From Chryseobacterium ureilyticum (GTDB taxonomy: Bacteria; Bacteroidota; Bacteroidia; Flavobacteriales; Weeksellaceae): 64,000 nucleotides of DNA. The position numbers and the translations under genes were made by a program. This document shows positions 24,269-33,200 of the stretch, one piece after another (within the stretch, counting starts at the first letter, position 1; every line of letters starts with the position of its first letter). Location: assembly GCF_900156735.1 (NCBI RefSeq), contig NZ_FTOL01000008.1, forward strand, positions 124,001 to 188,000. The letters run 5' to 3'. Under the pieces are notes generated by a model that saw only the letters and a program-made list of their open reading frames with translations, did not search any database and was not told the origin of the DNA.

Positions 24269-25615
24269 TTATTTTTTAGATACAAGGAAGACCTGATGCC
24301 CTGCTTTTAGGGCAACTTTGGGTGTGCGTACTTTTTTAGCGAAATAGCCCGAAATACCCTGCACCACGCCACGGCTTAAATCAGCAGCAACCTGTTGTCC
24401 GGCATTCTGCGTGAGCATTATGCTTGTTCCCGAAGTCTGGCTCATATTGCCCGCCATTTCAGTAAGAGCGTTCATTTCGGGCGAATACGGAACGTACAAA
24501 CCTTGCTGTCCGTCCAAATCGTAAATAGTAATATCAACCGGAATGATGTTTCCCTCCAGTTCTATGGAGGTAATTTTTAGCTGTAATCGACCTCCCTGAA
24601 ATTTGGCATTTGCCGTTACAATCGTTCCTTTTGGAATGGCTCGTTGTGGCGTTTGGGCAGGCTCTAACAATCGTAAACGCACACCCGTTTCGCCAACTAC
24701 TGTTTGAGCATCGTGTATGCAGGCTTTTATACTATTTTTAGGCTGTATCACCTGCTCCACAGAACCGGCGGTATAAAAACCACGGTTCTTTGTTTGGCTC
24801 CAATCGGCTAAAAAAGCACTGTCCGTAGGCTCACGGTACAGGGCTGATACGGTATTCTTTCTTGCAGGCGTAAACGATACAAAATGCTCTTTTTGGTTAG
24901 TACCCGCAGCACTAACAGCACCCGGAACAGCACCATTAGCAGGTGTTGCATTTTCAGTAGTCGTATTTTTCGGTAGATACTTTGCTGCCATTTCATAGGA
25001 TTTCTCCATTAGTTTAAGTTGGTCATCTACGGTGGCAACAGGTGGCACATCTTTTTCAGCCAGCTTTTCTTTCATTTCGTCCAATTGCCTACGAAGTTCC
25101 ATTGTTTCCGAGTTGTTATCCTGATAAAATGAACCTAATGTGCTTTGTGCATTGCGGTAACTGCTCAATGCAGGATTGCCGTTTCTTCCCGAGCTTCTGC
25201 CACCTCCATAGCTGTTGCTTTGATCTTCTTCAGGAAGTTGTTCATCAATCGGCTCTTCTCTGTCTTCGGTATTCCAATAGTCAGAAAGCGTAGTTAAAGC
25301 ATTCCGCTTTTCCTGTTCTTTGCTTTCCAGCATTTCCTGCTCATACGCCTTGCCTTTGTCGGCAGGCATTCCGGCTCCGGTAGCTTCTGGTACTGCATCG
25401 TTCAGCCCAATGTTTTCAATCGCTTTTTTATCTTCGGACGGTTTAAATATGAGGTACATACAACCCACGAAGACAATCGCCATTAAACCGAAGATTAAGG
25501 GCTTTTTGAGCTTCTCCTTATTATTCTGTGTGCCGTCTTGCAACACATCAGTGGTTGCTGTCGGGTTCCCCTCCGTTACCCGAACAACCGATTTTTTGTT
25601 CTCATTTTCTTTCAT
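24269..25615 (-). CDS. traM: Conjugal transfer protein TraM (VirB10-like)
   Basis: A 448-residue protein with one membrane segment (about 35-52, PLIFGLMAIVFVGCMYLIF), a long low-complexity periplasmic linker and a C-terminal VirB10/TraM domain (about 255-445). The C-terminal domain includes ACIHDAQTVVGETGVRLRLLEPAQ and IPKGTIVTANAKFQGGRLQLKI. It spans the envelope and couples inner-membrane energy to the outer-membrane core. The start overlaps the end of traL by 14 bases. Confidence 0.93.
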   Translation of the reverse strand: MKENENKKSVVRVTEGNPTATTDVLQDGTQNNKEKLKKPLIFGLMAIVFVGCMYLIFKPSEDKKAIENIGLNDAVPEATGAGMPADKGKAYEQEMLESKEQEKRNALTTLSDYWNTEDREEPIDEQLPEEDQSNSYGGGRSSGRNGNPALSSYRNAQSTLGSFYQDNNSETMELRRQLDEMKEKLAEKDVPPVATVDDQLKLMEKSYEMAAKYLPKNTTTENATPANGAVPGAVSAAGTNQKEHFVSFTPARKNTVSALYREPTDSAFLADWSQTKNRGFYTAGSVEQVIQPKNSIKACIHDAQTVVGETGVRLRLLEPAQTPQRAIPKGTIVTANAKFQGGRLQLKITSIELEGNIIPVDITIYDLDGQQGLYVPYSPEMNALTEMAGNMSQTSGTSIMLTQNAGQQVAADLSRGVVQGISGYFAKKVRTPKVALKAGHQVFLVSKK

Positions 25616-25889
25616 AAATCTTATTTTTTAGAATTGTTGATAATGTGTCCTGTAATCTTGCAGGGCTTTCACTTTTTTTGAGGACAGGGTTTTCGATATG
25701 CTCAATAATTATATCGTTACCGGATTTTGAGGTATCGTACATTACTTTGCCAATCACTGCCATGGTAAGCAGCAGGTAACCTACAAAGAAGTACAGCGTA
25801 TATTGATGCTGTTTTCGTAGGGGTAACTCCCGCCAGCGTTCGTCCAGCTTGTCAAAATATCTGTCCATATTTGCTCTTAATTTTTTCAT
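25602..25889 (-). CDS. traL: Conjugal transfer protein TraL (DUF3989)
   Basis: A 95-residue protein with one transmembrane helix (YTLYFFVGYLLLTMAVIGKV) after a basic/amphipathic N-terminus, matching DUF3989/TraL. The start at MKKLRANMDRY (25889) is preferred because the longer frame would overlap the upstream gene by over 50 bases. It lies between a small unknown gene and traM. Confidence 0.82.
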   Translation of the reverse strand: MKKLRANMDRYFDKLDERWRELPLRKQHQYTLYFFVGYLLLTMAVIGKVMYDTSKSGNDIIIEHIENPVLKKSESPARLQDTLSTILKNKIYERK

Positions 25890-25902
25890 ACCTTTTTCTG
25901 TT

Positions 25903-26331
25903 TTAGAGCTTGAAACGCTTAGGGCTTTTACCTGCCTTTTGTTTTTGTTCATCATTGACCAAAGCGACTACCTCAGCCGCTTTGGGTGCAGATATTACAG
26001 ACAGGTTTGTCAGTTCCGATTTTTTCAGCAGTTGTCCGAATTGGTCTTTCCTTGCCACCTCCATTTTATTGAGAGAGAATTTCCCGTTCAGGTATTTTAC
26101 CCACATACTGCATTCTACACGGGGCTTGTCATCGCCCGACCATTGCAGGTAGCCTGTCAGCAATAAATCCTGCTTGGACAAACTATCTTTACCTTTTTGG
26201 CAGCTTTCGAGGTAATCGCTGATACTTTCTTTCAACTTTCCGGCATACGCACCTTGCGTATGGAAATAGCCGTTATATCCTTTGTCGGTAAGGATTTTTG
26301 CAAACGTGTTTAAATCTGATAATGTTTCCAT
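25903..26331 (-). CDS. Unknown protein inserted in tra operon between traK and traL
   Basis: A 142-residue soluble protein without a recognised family. It starts METLSDLNTFAKILTDKGYNGYFHTQGAYAGKLKESI and ends in a basic tail (KSPKRFKL). CTnDOT's tra operon has no gene here that I know of. The spacing (11 bases after traK, 13 before traL) shows it is an integral part of this operon. A host-range or regulatory role is possible; nothing supports one directly. Confidence 0.72.
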   Translation of the reverse strand: METLSDLNTFAKILTDKGYNGYFHTQGAYAGKLKESISDYLESCQKGKDSLSKQDLLLTGYLQWSGDDKPRVECSMWVKYLNGKFSLNKMEVARKDQFGQLLKKSELTNLSVISAPKAAEVVALVNDEQKQKAGKSPKRFKL

Positions 26332-26342
26332 AAGATTGTTTT

Positions 26343-26966
26343 TTAGCGTTCGATAACTTCTATATCCCTGTTTTCAACCACCGCAAACTTTTCAATGTTG
26401 AAGCCCTGCGGATTGTTGTCGGAACGGACGGAGTTTACGAGATAGCAGGAAGTAATCAGGTTGCGCCTGGTTACATTGCTAGAACGGATAATGAACTGCT
26501 TGGCATAGGTACGCACCGCATAAGGATGGGTGTCGAAATTGCAGACCACGCTATCGACCTCGATACGTTGCTGAACATTCCCTGAAATAATTCTGTTGTA
26601 ATAACCCTTTTCAGATAAGTCTTTGTAATAGTCAAAAGCACTTTTATCCGCAAGGTTAAATGCCCTGCTCATATTGCTTTCGATAGCATTTTTATCTGGA
26701 GCGAGTGTAAAGAACAGCTCGTGAAAACGTCTGACGTGTTCCCTAGCTTCCACAGGTCGGTTGATGCCCGCATCTTGTGATAAGGCAAGCATCAAAGATT
26801 TGCCGTTATCCAGTACATAGATTTTTTGGCGTTGTTCTTCTGCAAAGCGGTAGGACTGCCATACGGCATATCCTACCACGCCAATGCAGAGAACCGCAAA
26901 CACAATGGCATATAATCTTATCTGCCTAAAGCTGTTTTCGATATTTCTTAGCGTTTTAAATTCCAT
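26343..26966 (-). CDS. traK: Conjugal transfer protein TraK (VirB8-like)
   Basis: A 207-residue protein with one N-terminal membrane segment (IRLYAIVFAVLCIGVVGYAVW) and a periplasmic NTF2-like domain (VRRFHELFFTLAPDKNAIESNMSRAF), the VirB8/TraK pattern. It is an inner-membrane scaffold component of the type IV secretion machine. It is followed 11 bases later by the unknown 142-residue gene. Confidence 0.92.
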   Translation of the reverse strand: MEFKTLRNIENSFRQIRLYAIVFAVLCIGVVGYAVWQSYRFAEEQRQKIYVLDNGKSLMLALSQDAGINRPVEAREHVRRFHELFFTLAPDKNAIESNMSRAFNLADKSAFDYYKDLSEKGYYNRIISGNVQQRIEVDSVVCNFDTHPYAVRTYAKQFIIRSSNVTRRNLITSCYLVNSVRSDNNPQGFNIEKFAVVENRDIEVIER

Positions 26967-26986
26967 TTTTTAGAATGATTAATTGT

Positions 26987-27982
26987 TTATTTATTCATCA
27001 GTTTACCGCCAATGTTTCCAACTGTGGAACCTGCTCCGGCTCCGGCGATGTTCCCTGTTTTCATTGCAGCTTGGTTCACGTTGCGGGTAAAGTTTCCTGC
27101 GCCTCCGGCTTGGATTACCCAACCTGTTACTGTCGGAATTGTGAAGTATCCGATAATGCCGATAATCATAAAAATGATATACACCGTATTGCTGGTGTCA
27201 GGTATGTAGGTCGGATCGGCAAGCATTGCTATATCCCTTTCCAGTATGAGGGATTGTATTCTTGCCAGCATCGAACTGAATAAATCCGAAACAGGAAGCC
27301 AGAGATATACGCTGACATACCTCGTGATCCACTGTGTGAGCGTGGACTGAAATCCGTCCCAAACAGAAATAGCAAAAGCTATTGGTCCGAGTATGGAAAG
27401 GACTATCAGGAAAAATGTGCGTATGGTATCAATAACCAAAGCCGCAGCCTGAAAGAGTATTTCCAGTAAATTGCGAAACCAATCCTTTATTGCTTTCTCT
27501 ATCTTGTAGGCTTGCCTGTCCATATACATTCCCGCCATTGTACCAACGTCCGATGGCGACCAACCCAATTCATCCAGCTTTTTATCAAACTCTTCGTCTG
27601 ATGCCATATAGGCGGTTTCGGGATTTCTGACCATTGCTTCGTATTCCAATTGGTCTTTCTGCTGTTGCAGTTTGTTGAGATCAAGCACCTGGTCTTCGAG
27701 TATGGCGTGGGTTCCTGTAACCACCGGGCTTAATACTGCATTAATGGTTCCCAACACAAAGGTTGGGAAGAACATTATGCAAAGTCCCAAAGCGAACGGA
27801 CGCAACAACGGAAACACATCAATAGGTTCTGCTCGGCTTAAAGCCTGCCAAACCTTTAATGCCACATAGAACAACGCACCCAATCCAGCCAATCCCTTCG
27901 CCACTGCTGCCATATCGCCTGCAAGCGGCATCATATCGTCGTAAAGCGAACGCAGGAGTTCGTGAAGATTATCCCATTCCAT
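26987..27982 (-). CDS. traJ: Conjugal transfer protein TraJ (VirB6-like)
   Basis: A 331-residue polytopic protein with about six to eight hydrophobic segments. Examples are GLCIMFFPTFVLGTINAVLSPVV, TIRTFFLIVLSILGPIAFAIS and VYIIFMIIGIIGYFTIPTVTGWVIQAGGAGNF. The C-terminal region is rich in glycine. Family knowledge places it at the inner-membrane channel. It is separated from traI by two bases. Confidence 0.93.
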   Translation of the reverse strand: MEWDNLHELLRSLYDDMMPLAGDMAAVAKGLAGLGALFYVALKVWQALSRAEPIDVFPLLRPFALGLCIMFFPTFVLGTINAVLSPVVTGTHAILEDQVLDLNKLQQQKDQLEYEAMVRNPETAYMASDEEFDKKLDELGWSPSDVGTMAGMYMDRQAYKIEKAIKDWFRNLLEILFQAAALVIDTIRTFFLIVLSILGPIAFAISVWDGFQSTLTQWITRYVSVYLWLPVSDLFSSMLARIQSLILERDIAMLADPTYIPDTSNTVYIIFMIIGIIGYFTIPTVTGWVIQAGGAGNFTRNVNQAAMKTGNIAGAGAGSTVGNIGGKLMNK

Positions 27983-27984
27983 TT

Positions 27985-28617
27985 TTACCAGTATTTTTGA
28001 TTAGAGGTTCCGTATAGTTCAAGCACTCTTTTGGCATCGTTTTTCTTTTTCGCTCTTAGGTAGCTTACAGAAATATTCTTATTGGTGTAATAGCGTACAA
28101 GGCTGTGGTAATCCTTTACCTCTTTGTACACACGATCAATAATATCCATACGCTCTTTGTCGTTTAGCGAAAGGCTTGAAGAGGTTATAATCTGCTTCAA
28201 TTCTTTCAGCAGTTCAGTACTTTCATTGAGTAGTGCCGAATAACCATTGCCAATAGCAACCAATTCCTGTGGTGTGAAATTTGGGTCGTTCATCATCTTA
28301 CCAAAATTCTGCACGTACATTTCGGAAACATCGCCTACTAAGAGTACGGTTTGCTGCACCTTACGGGCATCTTTCACAAGGTTGTTAATAGCTTTCAGCT
28401 TGTCGTAATATTCCTTGCCCTGGTCGTACACTTTCTTCACTTCGTTGAAGTTCTTTACGACATTGCTCACGGTGGAAGAAGTCTGTATGATTTCGTTCGC
28501 ACTGTTAATAATCCCTGAAGCCAGGTTTGCAGGGTCAGTTACTACAAATTGGGCTTTCGCTGATGGTGCAACGGCGAGCATTAATGCCGTACACACCAGA
28601 TACAATACTTTTTTCAT
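27985..28617 (-). CDS. traI: Conjugal transfer protein TraI (DUF4141, VirB5-like)
   Basis: A 210-residue exported protein: signal peptide ending AVAPSAKAQ, then a helical bundle with VVKNFNEVKKVYDQGKEYYDKLKAIN and VQQTVLLVGDVSEMYVQNFGKM. This matches DUF4141/TraI of CTnDOT, comparable with VirB5 pilus-tip proteins. It lies between the VirB4-like ATPase and the VirB6-like protein, the usual order. Confidence 0.9.
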   Translation of the reverse strand: MKKVLYLVCTALMLAVAPSAKAQFVVTDPANLASGIINSANEIIQTSSTVSNVVKNFNEVKKVYDQGKEYYDKLKAINNLVKDARKVQQTVLLVGDVSEMYVQNFGKMMNDPNFTPQELVAIGNGYSALLNESTELLKELKQIITSSSLSLNDKERMDIIDRVYKEVKDYHSLVRYYTNKNISVSYLRAKKKNDAKRVLELYGTSNQKYW

Positions 28618-28644
28618 TGTTTCTGAATTTTAAAATGTTAATGA

Positions 28645-31149
28645 CTATTGATTTACTTTGTCACGCCTTTGCATTGCGATATGCTTAATGGCGAGTTCTA
28701 CGTTACCGTCCAATTCGGAAGCAAGCTGCATCACTTCCATTTTTTCGGTTTCTTCGGTGGTGTATGCGAGGTATTCCTCCAAACTAACTTCGGTGGCATA
28801 GACTGCCGAGTGCGTACCACCTAAGCCAATCCAAACCTCTTTGTAAAGTCGGCTTGCATCGTTGTTCATATTGATGGAAAGTACCTGTCCTTTTTCTTTG
28901 TCGGTAAGCCCCAACATTGCCTGTATATCATCGAACTTGTTCATATACTTGCGTTGGTCTAAGAGGATTTTGCAATCAGAATTATTGATGATACTTTCTT
29001 TGACGATGGGTGATTGGATAATATCATCGACCTCTTGCGTTACGACAATCGCTTCTCCGAAAAACTTACGTACGGTTTTAAACAAATACTTGATGTATTC
29101 TGCCATTCCTTCTTTGGCAATTGCCTTCCACGCTTCTTCAATCAGTATGAGCTTACGGATACCTTTCAGCCTACGCATCTTGTTGATGAAAACTTCCATA
29201 ATAATGATAGTAACTATGGGAAAGAGGATTTTGTGGTCTTTAATCGCATCAATTTCAAATACGATAAAGCGTTTAGAAAGCAGATCTAACTGCTTATCGG
29301 AGTTCAGCAAATAATCGTACTCACCACCTTTGTAGTAAGGTTCGAGTACGTTGAGAAAATTGGCAATATCAAAGTCCTTTTCCCTTACCTGCTTTTCCTC
29401 CAATACCTTGCGGTAATCGCCTTTTACATACTCATAGAAGCCGTTGAATGATGGGTAAACATCGTCCGATTTTATTCTTTCGATATATCCGCTTACTGCA
29501 TTTGATAAAGCCACTTCTTCTGAACGGGTTGGCGGTTCATCATCACGTTTCCAGAGTGTGAGTATCAAAGTCTTGACACTTTCTCTCTTTTCAATGTCGA
29601 AAACGCCGTCATCGGTATAGAAAGGGTTAAAGGCAATGGGATTGTCTTCTGTATAAGTGAAGTACACACCGTCTTCACCTTTCGTCTTTCCCTTAATGAG
29701 TTCACATAAACCCTGATAGGAATTTCCGGTATCTACGAGCAATACGTGAGCGCCCTGTTCGTAGTATTGCCTTACCATGTGGTTTGTGAAAAACGATTTA
29801 CCACTTCCCGAGGGACCAAGTATAAACTTGTTACGGTTGGTAATAATTCCACGTTTCATCGGCAAGTCCGAAATATCCAAATGGATAGGTTTTCCAGTCA
29901 GGCGGTCAGCCATCTTGATACCAAATGGTGATGGCGAATTGTGGTAATTGGTTTCTTCCGTAAAAAAGCACAATGCAGGCTCAATAAACGTGTAAAAACT
30001 TTCCTCTGCGGGAAAATCACCTGCATTACCCGGCATTCCTGCCCAGTACAATGTTGCTACATCCGTAGTGTTGTGTCTGGGTTTACATTCCATCAATGCT
30101 AAAGCACTACCACAATCATTTTTTAGCTGTTTCAGTTCCGCAGGGTCTTCCGACCACGCCATAATGTTGAAGTGTGCTCTTACGGAAGAAAGACCGAACG
30201 AATGTGCTTCATTCAGGTATTTTTCTATCCACTCTTTGTTGATCTGGTTGGCACGGCTATACCTTGCCAGTGAGTGCATATTCCTTGCGGACTTCTCAAA
30301 CTTTTGTAGGTTGGCTTCGCTGTTATCCAAAAACAAGTATTGGTTGTAGATATGGTTACAGCTAAGGAGTAATCCCACAGGAGCAGCGAATGATAAACGA
30401 CAGTCGCTCCGGTCTGTAGATAGTTTTTCAAAACGGGTATCGGCAGATACTGTTCCGGGTAGATCATCCGTGTCCGAAAGCGTGTGCAGGCTTAACCTTT
30501 TGTTCCCGATACGAACTTCCTCTGTTCCGAGTGCGATGTCCTGCATCGGTGTTCCAGGTTCCCTTGATAGTGTAAGGTACTGTTCCAGCAATCCCTGTTT
30601 CCCGTCTATACCAATAATGTCTTCTTCGGTCAAACGTCGCAGACTTACAAAACCGCTATCGTTCACAATACGCTCAAACTGTGCCACGGTTTCAATAAAG
30701 CGGTGTATAGCTTCCTTATCCCTTATTTCTTTCGGGATCAGCGAACCTTTGCAAAGAGAACTGAAGTTGCTTTGCATACGCATACGCTCTTTGGTTGTCT
30801 TAGTTAAAAAGAGGTAGCAATAATGGTTTAGGAACGGTCGCTCGTTAAAATGGCGTTGATAGGATTTTGCCAAAAAACTCTGGTTGTCGGCTGCCAAATT
30901 GGGCGCATAACTTTCTTTAATGTACCAATCCTGTTTGTGGATTACTGTAAAATCCGGCAAAGTCTTGATAGCTTTGTGCCAAGCGGAATGTATGGCTTCA
31001 TATTCCGCAGAAGCTACAGTAAACAGTTCCGGCAAACGCACTTCAAAACAGGCGGTAATGTCTGCATCTTTGGAAAGAATGCAGTTGTTTTCTACTGCCA
31101 GTAACGGAAACTTGCTTTCCAGTGTGGTAGTCTTTGATACATTTCTCAT
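28645..31149 (-). CDS. traG: Conjugation ATPase TraG (VirB4-like)
   Basis: An 834-residue AAA-like ATPase. The Walker A GPSGSGKSFFTNHM is in the middle third, the Walker B is in RKLILIEEAWKAIAKEGMAEYI, and the downstream Q motif is in AIVVTQEVDDII. The N-terminal ~400 residues form the TraG/VirB4 N-domain. It powers assembly of the transfer apparatus. It overlaps traF by four bases. Confidence 0.95.
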   Translation of the reverse strand: MRNVSKTTTLESKFPLLAVENNCILSKDADITACFEVRLPELFTVASAEYEAIHSAWHKAIKTLPDFTVIHKQDWYIKESYAPNLAADNQSFLAKSYQRHFNERPFLNHYCYLFLTKTTKERMRMQSNFSSLCKGSLIPKEIRDKEAIHRFIETVAQFERIVNDSGFVSLRRLTEEDIIGIDGKQGLLEQYLTLSREPGTPMQDIALGTEEVRIGNKRLSLHTLSDTDDLPGTVSADTRFEKLSTDRSDCRLSFAAPVGLLLSCNHIYNQYLFLDNSEANLQKFEKSARNMHSLARYSRANQINKEWIEKYLNEAHSFGLSSVRAHFNIMAWSEDPAELKQLKNDCGSALALMECKPRHNTTDVATLYWAGMPGNAGDFPAEESFYTFIEPALCFFTEETNYHNSPSPFGIKMADRLTGKPIHLDISDLPMKRGIITNRNKFILGPSGSGKSFFTNHMVRQYYEQGAHVLLVDTGNSYQGLCELIKGKTKGEDGVYFTYTEDNPIAFNPFYTDDGVFDIEKRESVKTLILTLWKRDDEPPTRSEEVALSNAVSGYIERIKSDDVYPSFNGFYEYVKGDYRKVLEEKQVREKDFDIANFLNVLEPYYKGGEYDYLLNSDKQLDLLSKRFIVFEIDAIKDHKILFPIVTIIIMEVFINKMRRLKGIRKLILIEEAWKAIAKEGMAEYIKYLFKTVRKFFGEAIVVTQEVDDIIQSPIVKESIINNSDCKILLDQRKYMNKFDDIQAMLGLTDKEKGQVLSINMNNDASRLYKEVWIGLGGTHSAVYATEVSLEEYLAYTTEETEKMEVMQLASELDGNVELAIKHIAMQRRDKVNQ

Positions 31150-31478
31150 ACGGCATTCTGTTTAGGAGTGAATTTTAAATAGCGGTGTACAGGCTTGCGA
31201 CAGATGATGTAGCGGGGATGCCTTTTATTAGCCGCTATCTTCATTAATCCGTGTTCGCCATATTTTCTGTTCAGCGAAAAGGTCTGCCATACAATCAGCG
31301 AAGCACCACCAGCACCGAGAAACAGGCAGATGTAAGAGTTTACGCCTGCCATATACAGTATCATCACGAAGATGAGCGTACCGAGCAGCCCACCTGCGAA
31401 AATGAAAAGGTATTGTGCTTTCAAACCTTTAAATTCCACCGTTCTTCCGATGCCTTTGTTTATGTTGTAATTGTTCAT
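31146..31478 (-). CDS. traF: Conjugal transfer protein TraF (DUF4133)
   Basis: A 110-residue inner-membrane protein (start MNNYNINKGIGRTVEFKGLKAQYLF) with two adjacent membrane helices and a basic cytoplasmic tail, the DUF4133/VirB3-like pattern. An upstream in-frame start would overlap traE and is not used. It is coupled to traG by a four-base overlap. Confidence 0.9.
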   Translation of the reverse strand: MNNYNINKGIGRTVEFKGLKAQYLFIFAGGLLGTLIFVMILYMAGVNSYICLFLGAGGASLIVWQTFSLNRKYGEHGLMKIAANKRHPRYIICRKPVHRYLKFTPKQNAV

Positions 31479-31489
31479 AAAGCAAAGGA

Positions 31490-31795
31490 TTAAAGGAAGA
31501 ATGAACGCAGGATGGTAGCCGCTACGATTAAGAAGATACACGCACCGAACCAGCTTGCCGCAGTCTTTGATGTGTCGGGGTCGCCTGAGCTGAATTTATT
31601 GTACACCTTAACACCTCCGATTAACCCGACGACCGCACCGATGGCGTAGATTAATTGGGTTGCTGGGTCGAAATAAGACGTTACCATTTGGGTAGCCTCG
31701 TTGATACCTGCTGTACCGTTTCCCTGTGCGAAAGCACCAATTCCTGACAGCATAGCCACGGCTGCCAGCAAAACTTTTTTTCTTTGTTTTTCCAT
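31490..31795 (-). CDS. traE: Conjugal transfer protein TraE (DUF4134)
   Basis: A 101-residue VirB2-like pilin candidate: signal peptide ending GIGAFAQG, then two hydrophobic helices (LIYAIGAVVGLIGGVKVY and WFGACIFLIVAATILRSFF). DUF4134/TraE begins the tra operon in CTnDOT-like elements, as here. The leader upstream holds the G/C-rich motif shared with other transfer units. Confidence 0.92.
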   Translation of the reverse strand: MEKQRKKVLLAAVAMLSGIGAFAQGNGTAGINEATQMVTSYFDPATQLIYAIGAVVGLIGGVKVYNKFSSGDPDTSKTAASWFGACIFLIVAATILRSFFL

Positions 31796-31885
31796 AATTG
31801 AAACGTATTATTTTGTTACTACTTTCCCGCACCTTGCGGACTTTCGGGACAAAGGTGTTTCAGAAATCAGGGCGTTATAACAAAG

Positions 31886-31922
31886 TGGCAGTCAAAGGAA
31901 TTGTTTGGCGGTGGGTGGCGGT
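31886..31922 (-). promoter_or_regulatory. G/C-rich motif in the leader of the tra operon
   Basis: Read toward traE (minus strand), the sequence contains CCGCCACCCACCGCCAAACA (31921-31902) and then TGACTGCCA. Almost the same 16-mer, CCGCCACGCACCGCCA, lies upstream of mobC followed by TGAGTGCCA. It is about 100 bases before traE. It may bind a transfer regulator. Confidence 0.5.
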
Positions 31923-31950
31923 CTAAGGGGGATTTTTTTATAACTTAGTC

Positions 31951-31970
31951 ACTTATTATTTTTAATAAGT
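31951..31970 (+). promoter_or_regulatory. Perfect hairpin just before the DUF3800 gene
   Basis: ACTTATTA (31951-31958) and TAATAAGT (31963-31970) form an 8-bp inverted repeat with a TTTT loop, ending seven bases before the ATG at 31978. It could be an operator or a structure over the ribosome binding region. Confidence 0.45.
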
Positions 31971-31977
31971 TAATACT

Positions 31978-33114
31978 ATGATAGATTTTGAAATAGCAGA
32001 AATAGAAGATGCTAATCAATTTGCCCGATTATTGAATCCAAGGGTAGATTTTGCGACACCGTACATATTCTATTATGATGAAACCAATAACATCAAAACA
32101 TTCTATGTAAGAGAAAATGATTTCAATTATACATTTACAGCAAACTTCGTTTTGGGTGGACTTCTACATCAGGGAGAAGTACCAGACGTACAGCCATTGA
32201 TAGATAGCTTTAAATTGCAAAAAACAGCTAAGGAAGTTAAATTCAAACATATAGCATTCGGGGATTTTCTTGATTGCCTCAAATCCCAGAAGTTAAACCT
32301 GTTCTTGCACTTTTTAAAGGATAGTGATCTTTATGTGCATTATTCAAGTCTTAATATTCTCTATTGGTCGGTTGTGGACATTGTAGATTCTGCTATCATG
32401 AACTCTGATGTGGCTATGAGATTAGGCCCTGGATTTGACAACCGACTAAAGAACGACCTCTATAAACTCTGCCGTCTTGAAATAGACGCCGTTATCAAAC
32501 TTTTTTATGCTTTTGAATATCCTAATGTTAAACCTGAAAAAATTGGTGATTTTATAGAGGCATTGAGCAACCTTTTTGAGGCATATCTTCCGATACCAGA
32601 ATTTCACTTTGGGTTGGAATCGTTACGGCAGATACTGAAAGAGTCTAAAAAGAAAGGCGAACTAGCTTTTGTTATGGATGAAAAAGATTATGTTTTGCTG
32701 GCAGATTTGACACATTTTTATCTTAGACCCATCTACACTTTCAAGAATTCAACTCATATATTCGATAATGAGGATTCCATCCGAGAGGCTTTGAACGAGT
32801 ATAGAATGCTAGATAAAGGAGTAGAGTTTAAAAACTATTCTTTTGTTGATTCTCAGGATAGCCATTTGACACAACTATCTGATGTTTTCGTTGGTTTCAT
32901 GGGTAAATACACCAATTACAGGAATACACACAATATGGAAGAAATTAAAGCAGATATCGACTCGTTCTCAGCTTTGCAATTAGAAAACATGAAGTTATTT
33001 ATTGATATTATTAATAAATCAGACCATAAAAACCCCGCCTTTCTACACGCAACAGATAGTTACGAAGAGGTAATGAAATTTGGGGAGCTATGCGAGATTA
33101 TTGCTGGAAAATAA
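31978..33114 (+). CDS. DUF3800-like protein
   Basis: A 378-residue protein with an N-terminal YIFYYDETNNIKTFYV strand-turn (Asp34-Glu35) like the DESGN motif of DUF3800, then LGGLLHQGE. A C-terminal DSQDSHLTQLSDVFVGFMGKY matches the conserved end where an acidic residue completes an RNase H-like active site. DUF3800 proteins are predicted nucleases, frequent near phages and defence genes. The gene stands alone on the plus strand, convergent with the multi-ubiquitin operon. The assignment rests on motifs only. Confidence 0.65.
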   Translation: MIDFEIAEIEDANQFARLLNPRVDFATPYIFYYDETNNIKTFYVRENDFNYTFTANFVLGGLLHQGEVPDVQPLIDSFKLQKTAKEVKFKHIAFGDFLDCLKSQKLNLFLHFLKDSDLYVHYSSLNILYWSVVDIVDSAIMNSDVAMRLGPGFDNRLKNDLYKLCRLEIDAVIKLFYAFEYPNVKPEKIGDFIEALSNLFEAYLPIPEFHFGLESLRQILKESKKKGELAFVMDEKDYVLLADLTHFYLRPIYTFKNSTHIFDNEDSIREALNEYRMLDKGVEFKNYSFVDSQDSHLTQLSDVFVGFMGKYTNYRNTHNMEEIKADIDSFSALQLENMKLFIDIINKSDHKNPAFLHATDSYEEVMKFGELCEIIAGK

Positions 33115-33152
33115 CCTAATTAGTATCAGATAACCTAAAGACAATTATATAA

Positions 33153-33182
33153 ATAAAGCCGAAGAATTACCCTCGGCTTTAT
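33153..33182. terminator. Terminator between DUF3800 and DUF6527 genes
   Basis: ATAAAGCCGA (33153-33162) pairs perfectly with TCGGCTTTAT (33173-33182). The flank beyond the stem is T-rich when read on the minus strand, so it mainly stops the multi-ubiquitin operon but may act both ways. Confidence 0.8.
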
Positions 33183-33200
33183 AGAGATAAAATTAAAGTT

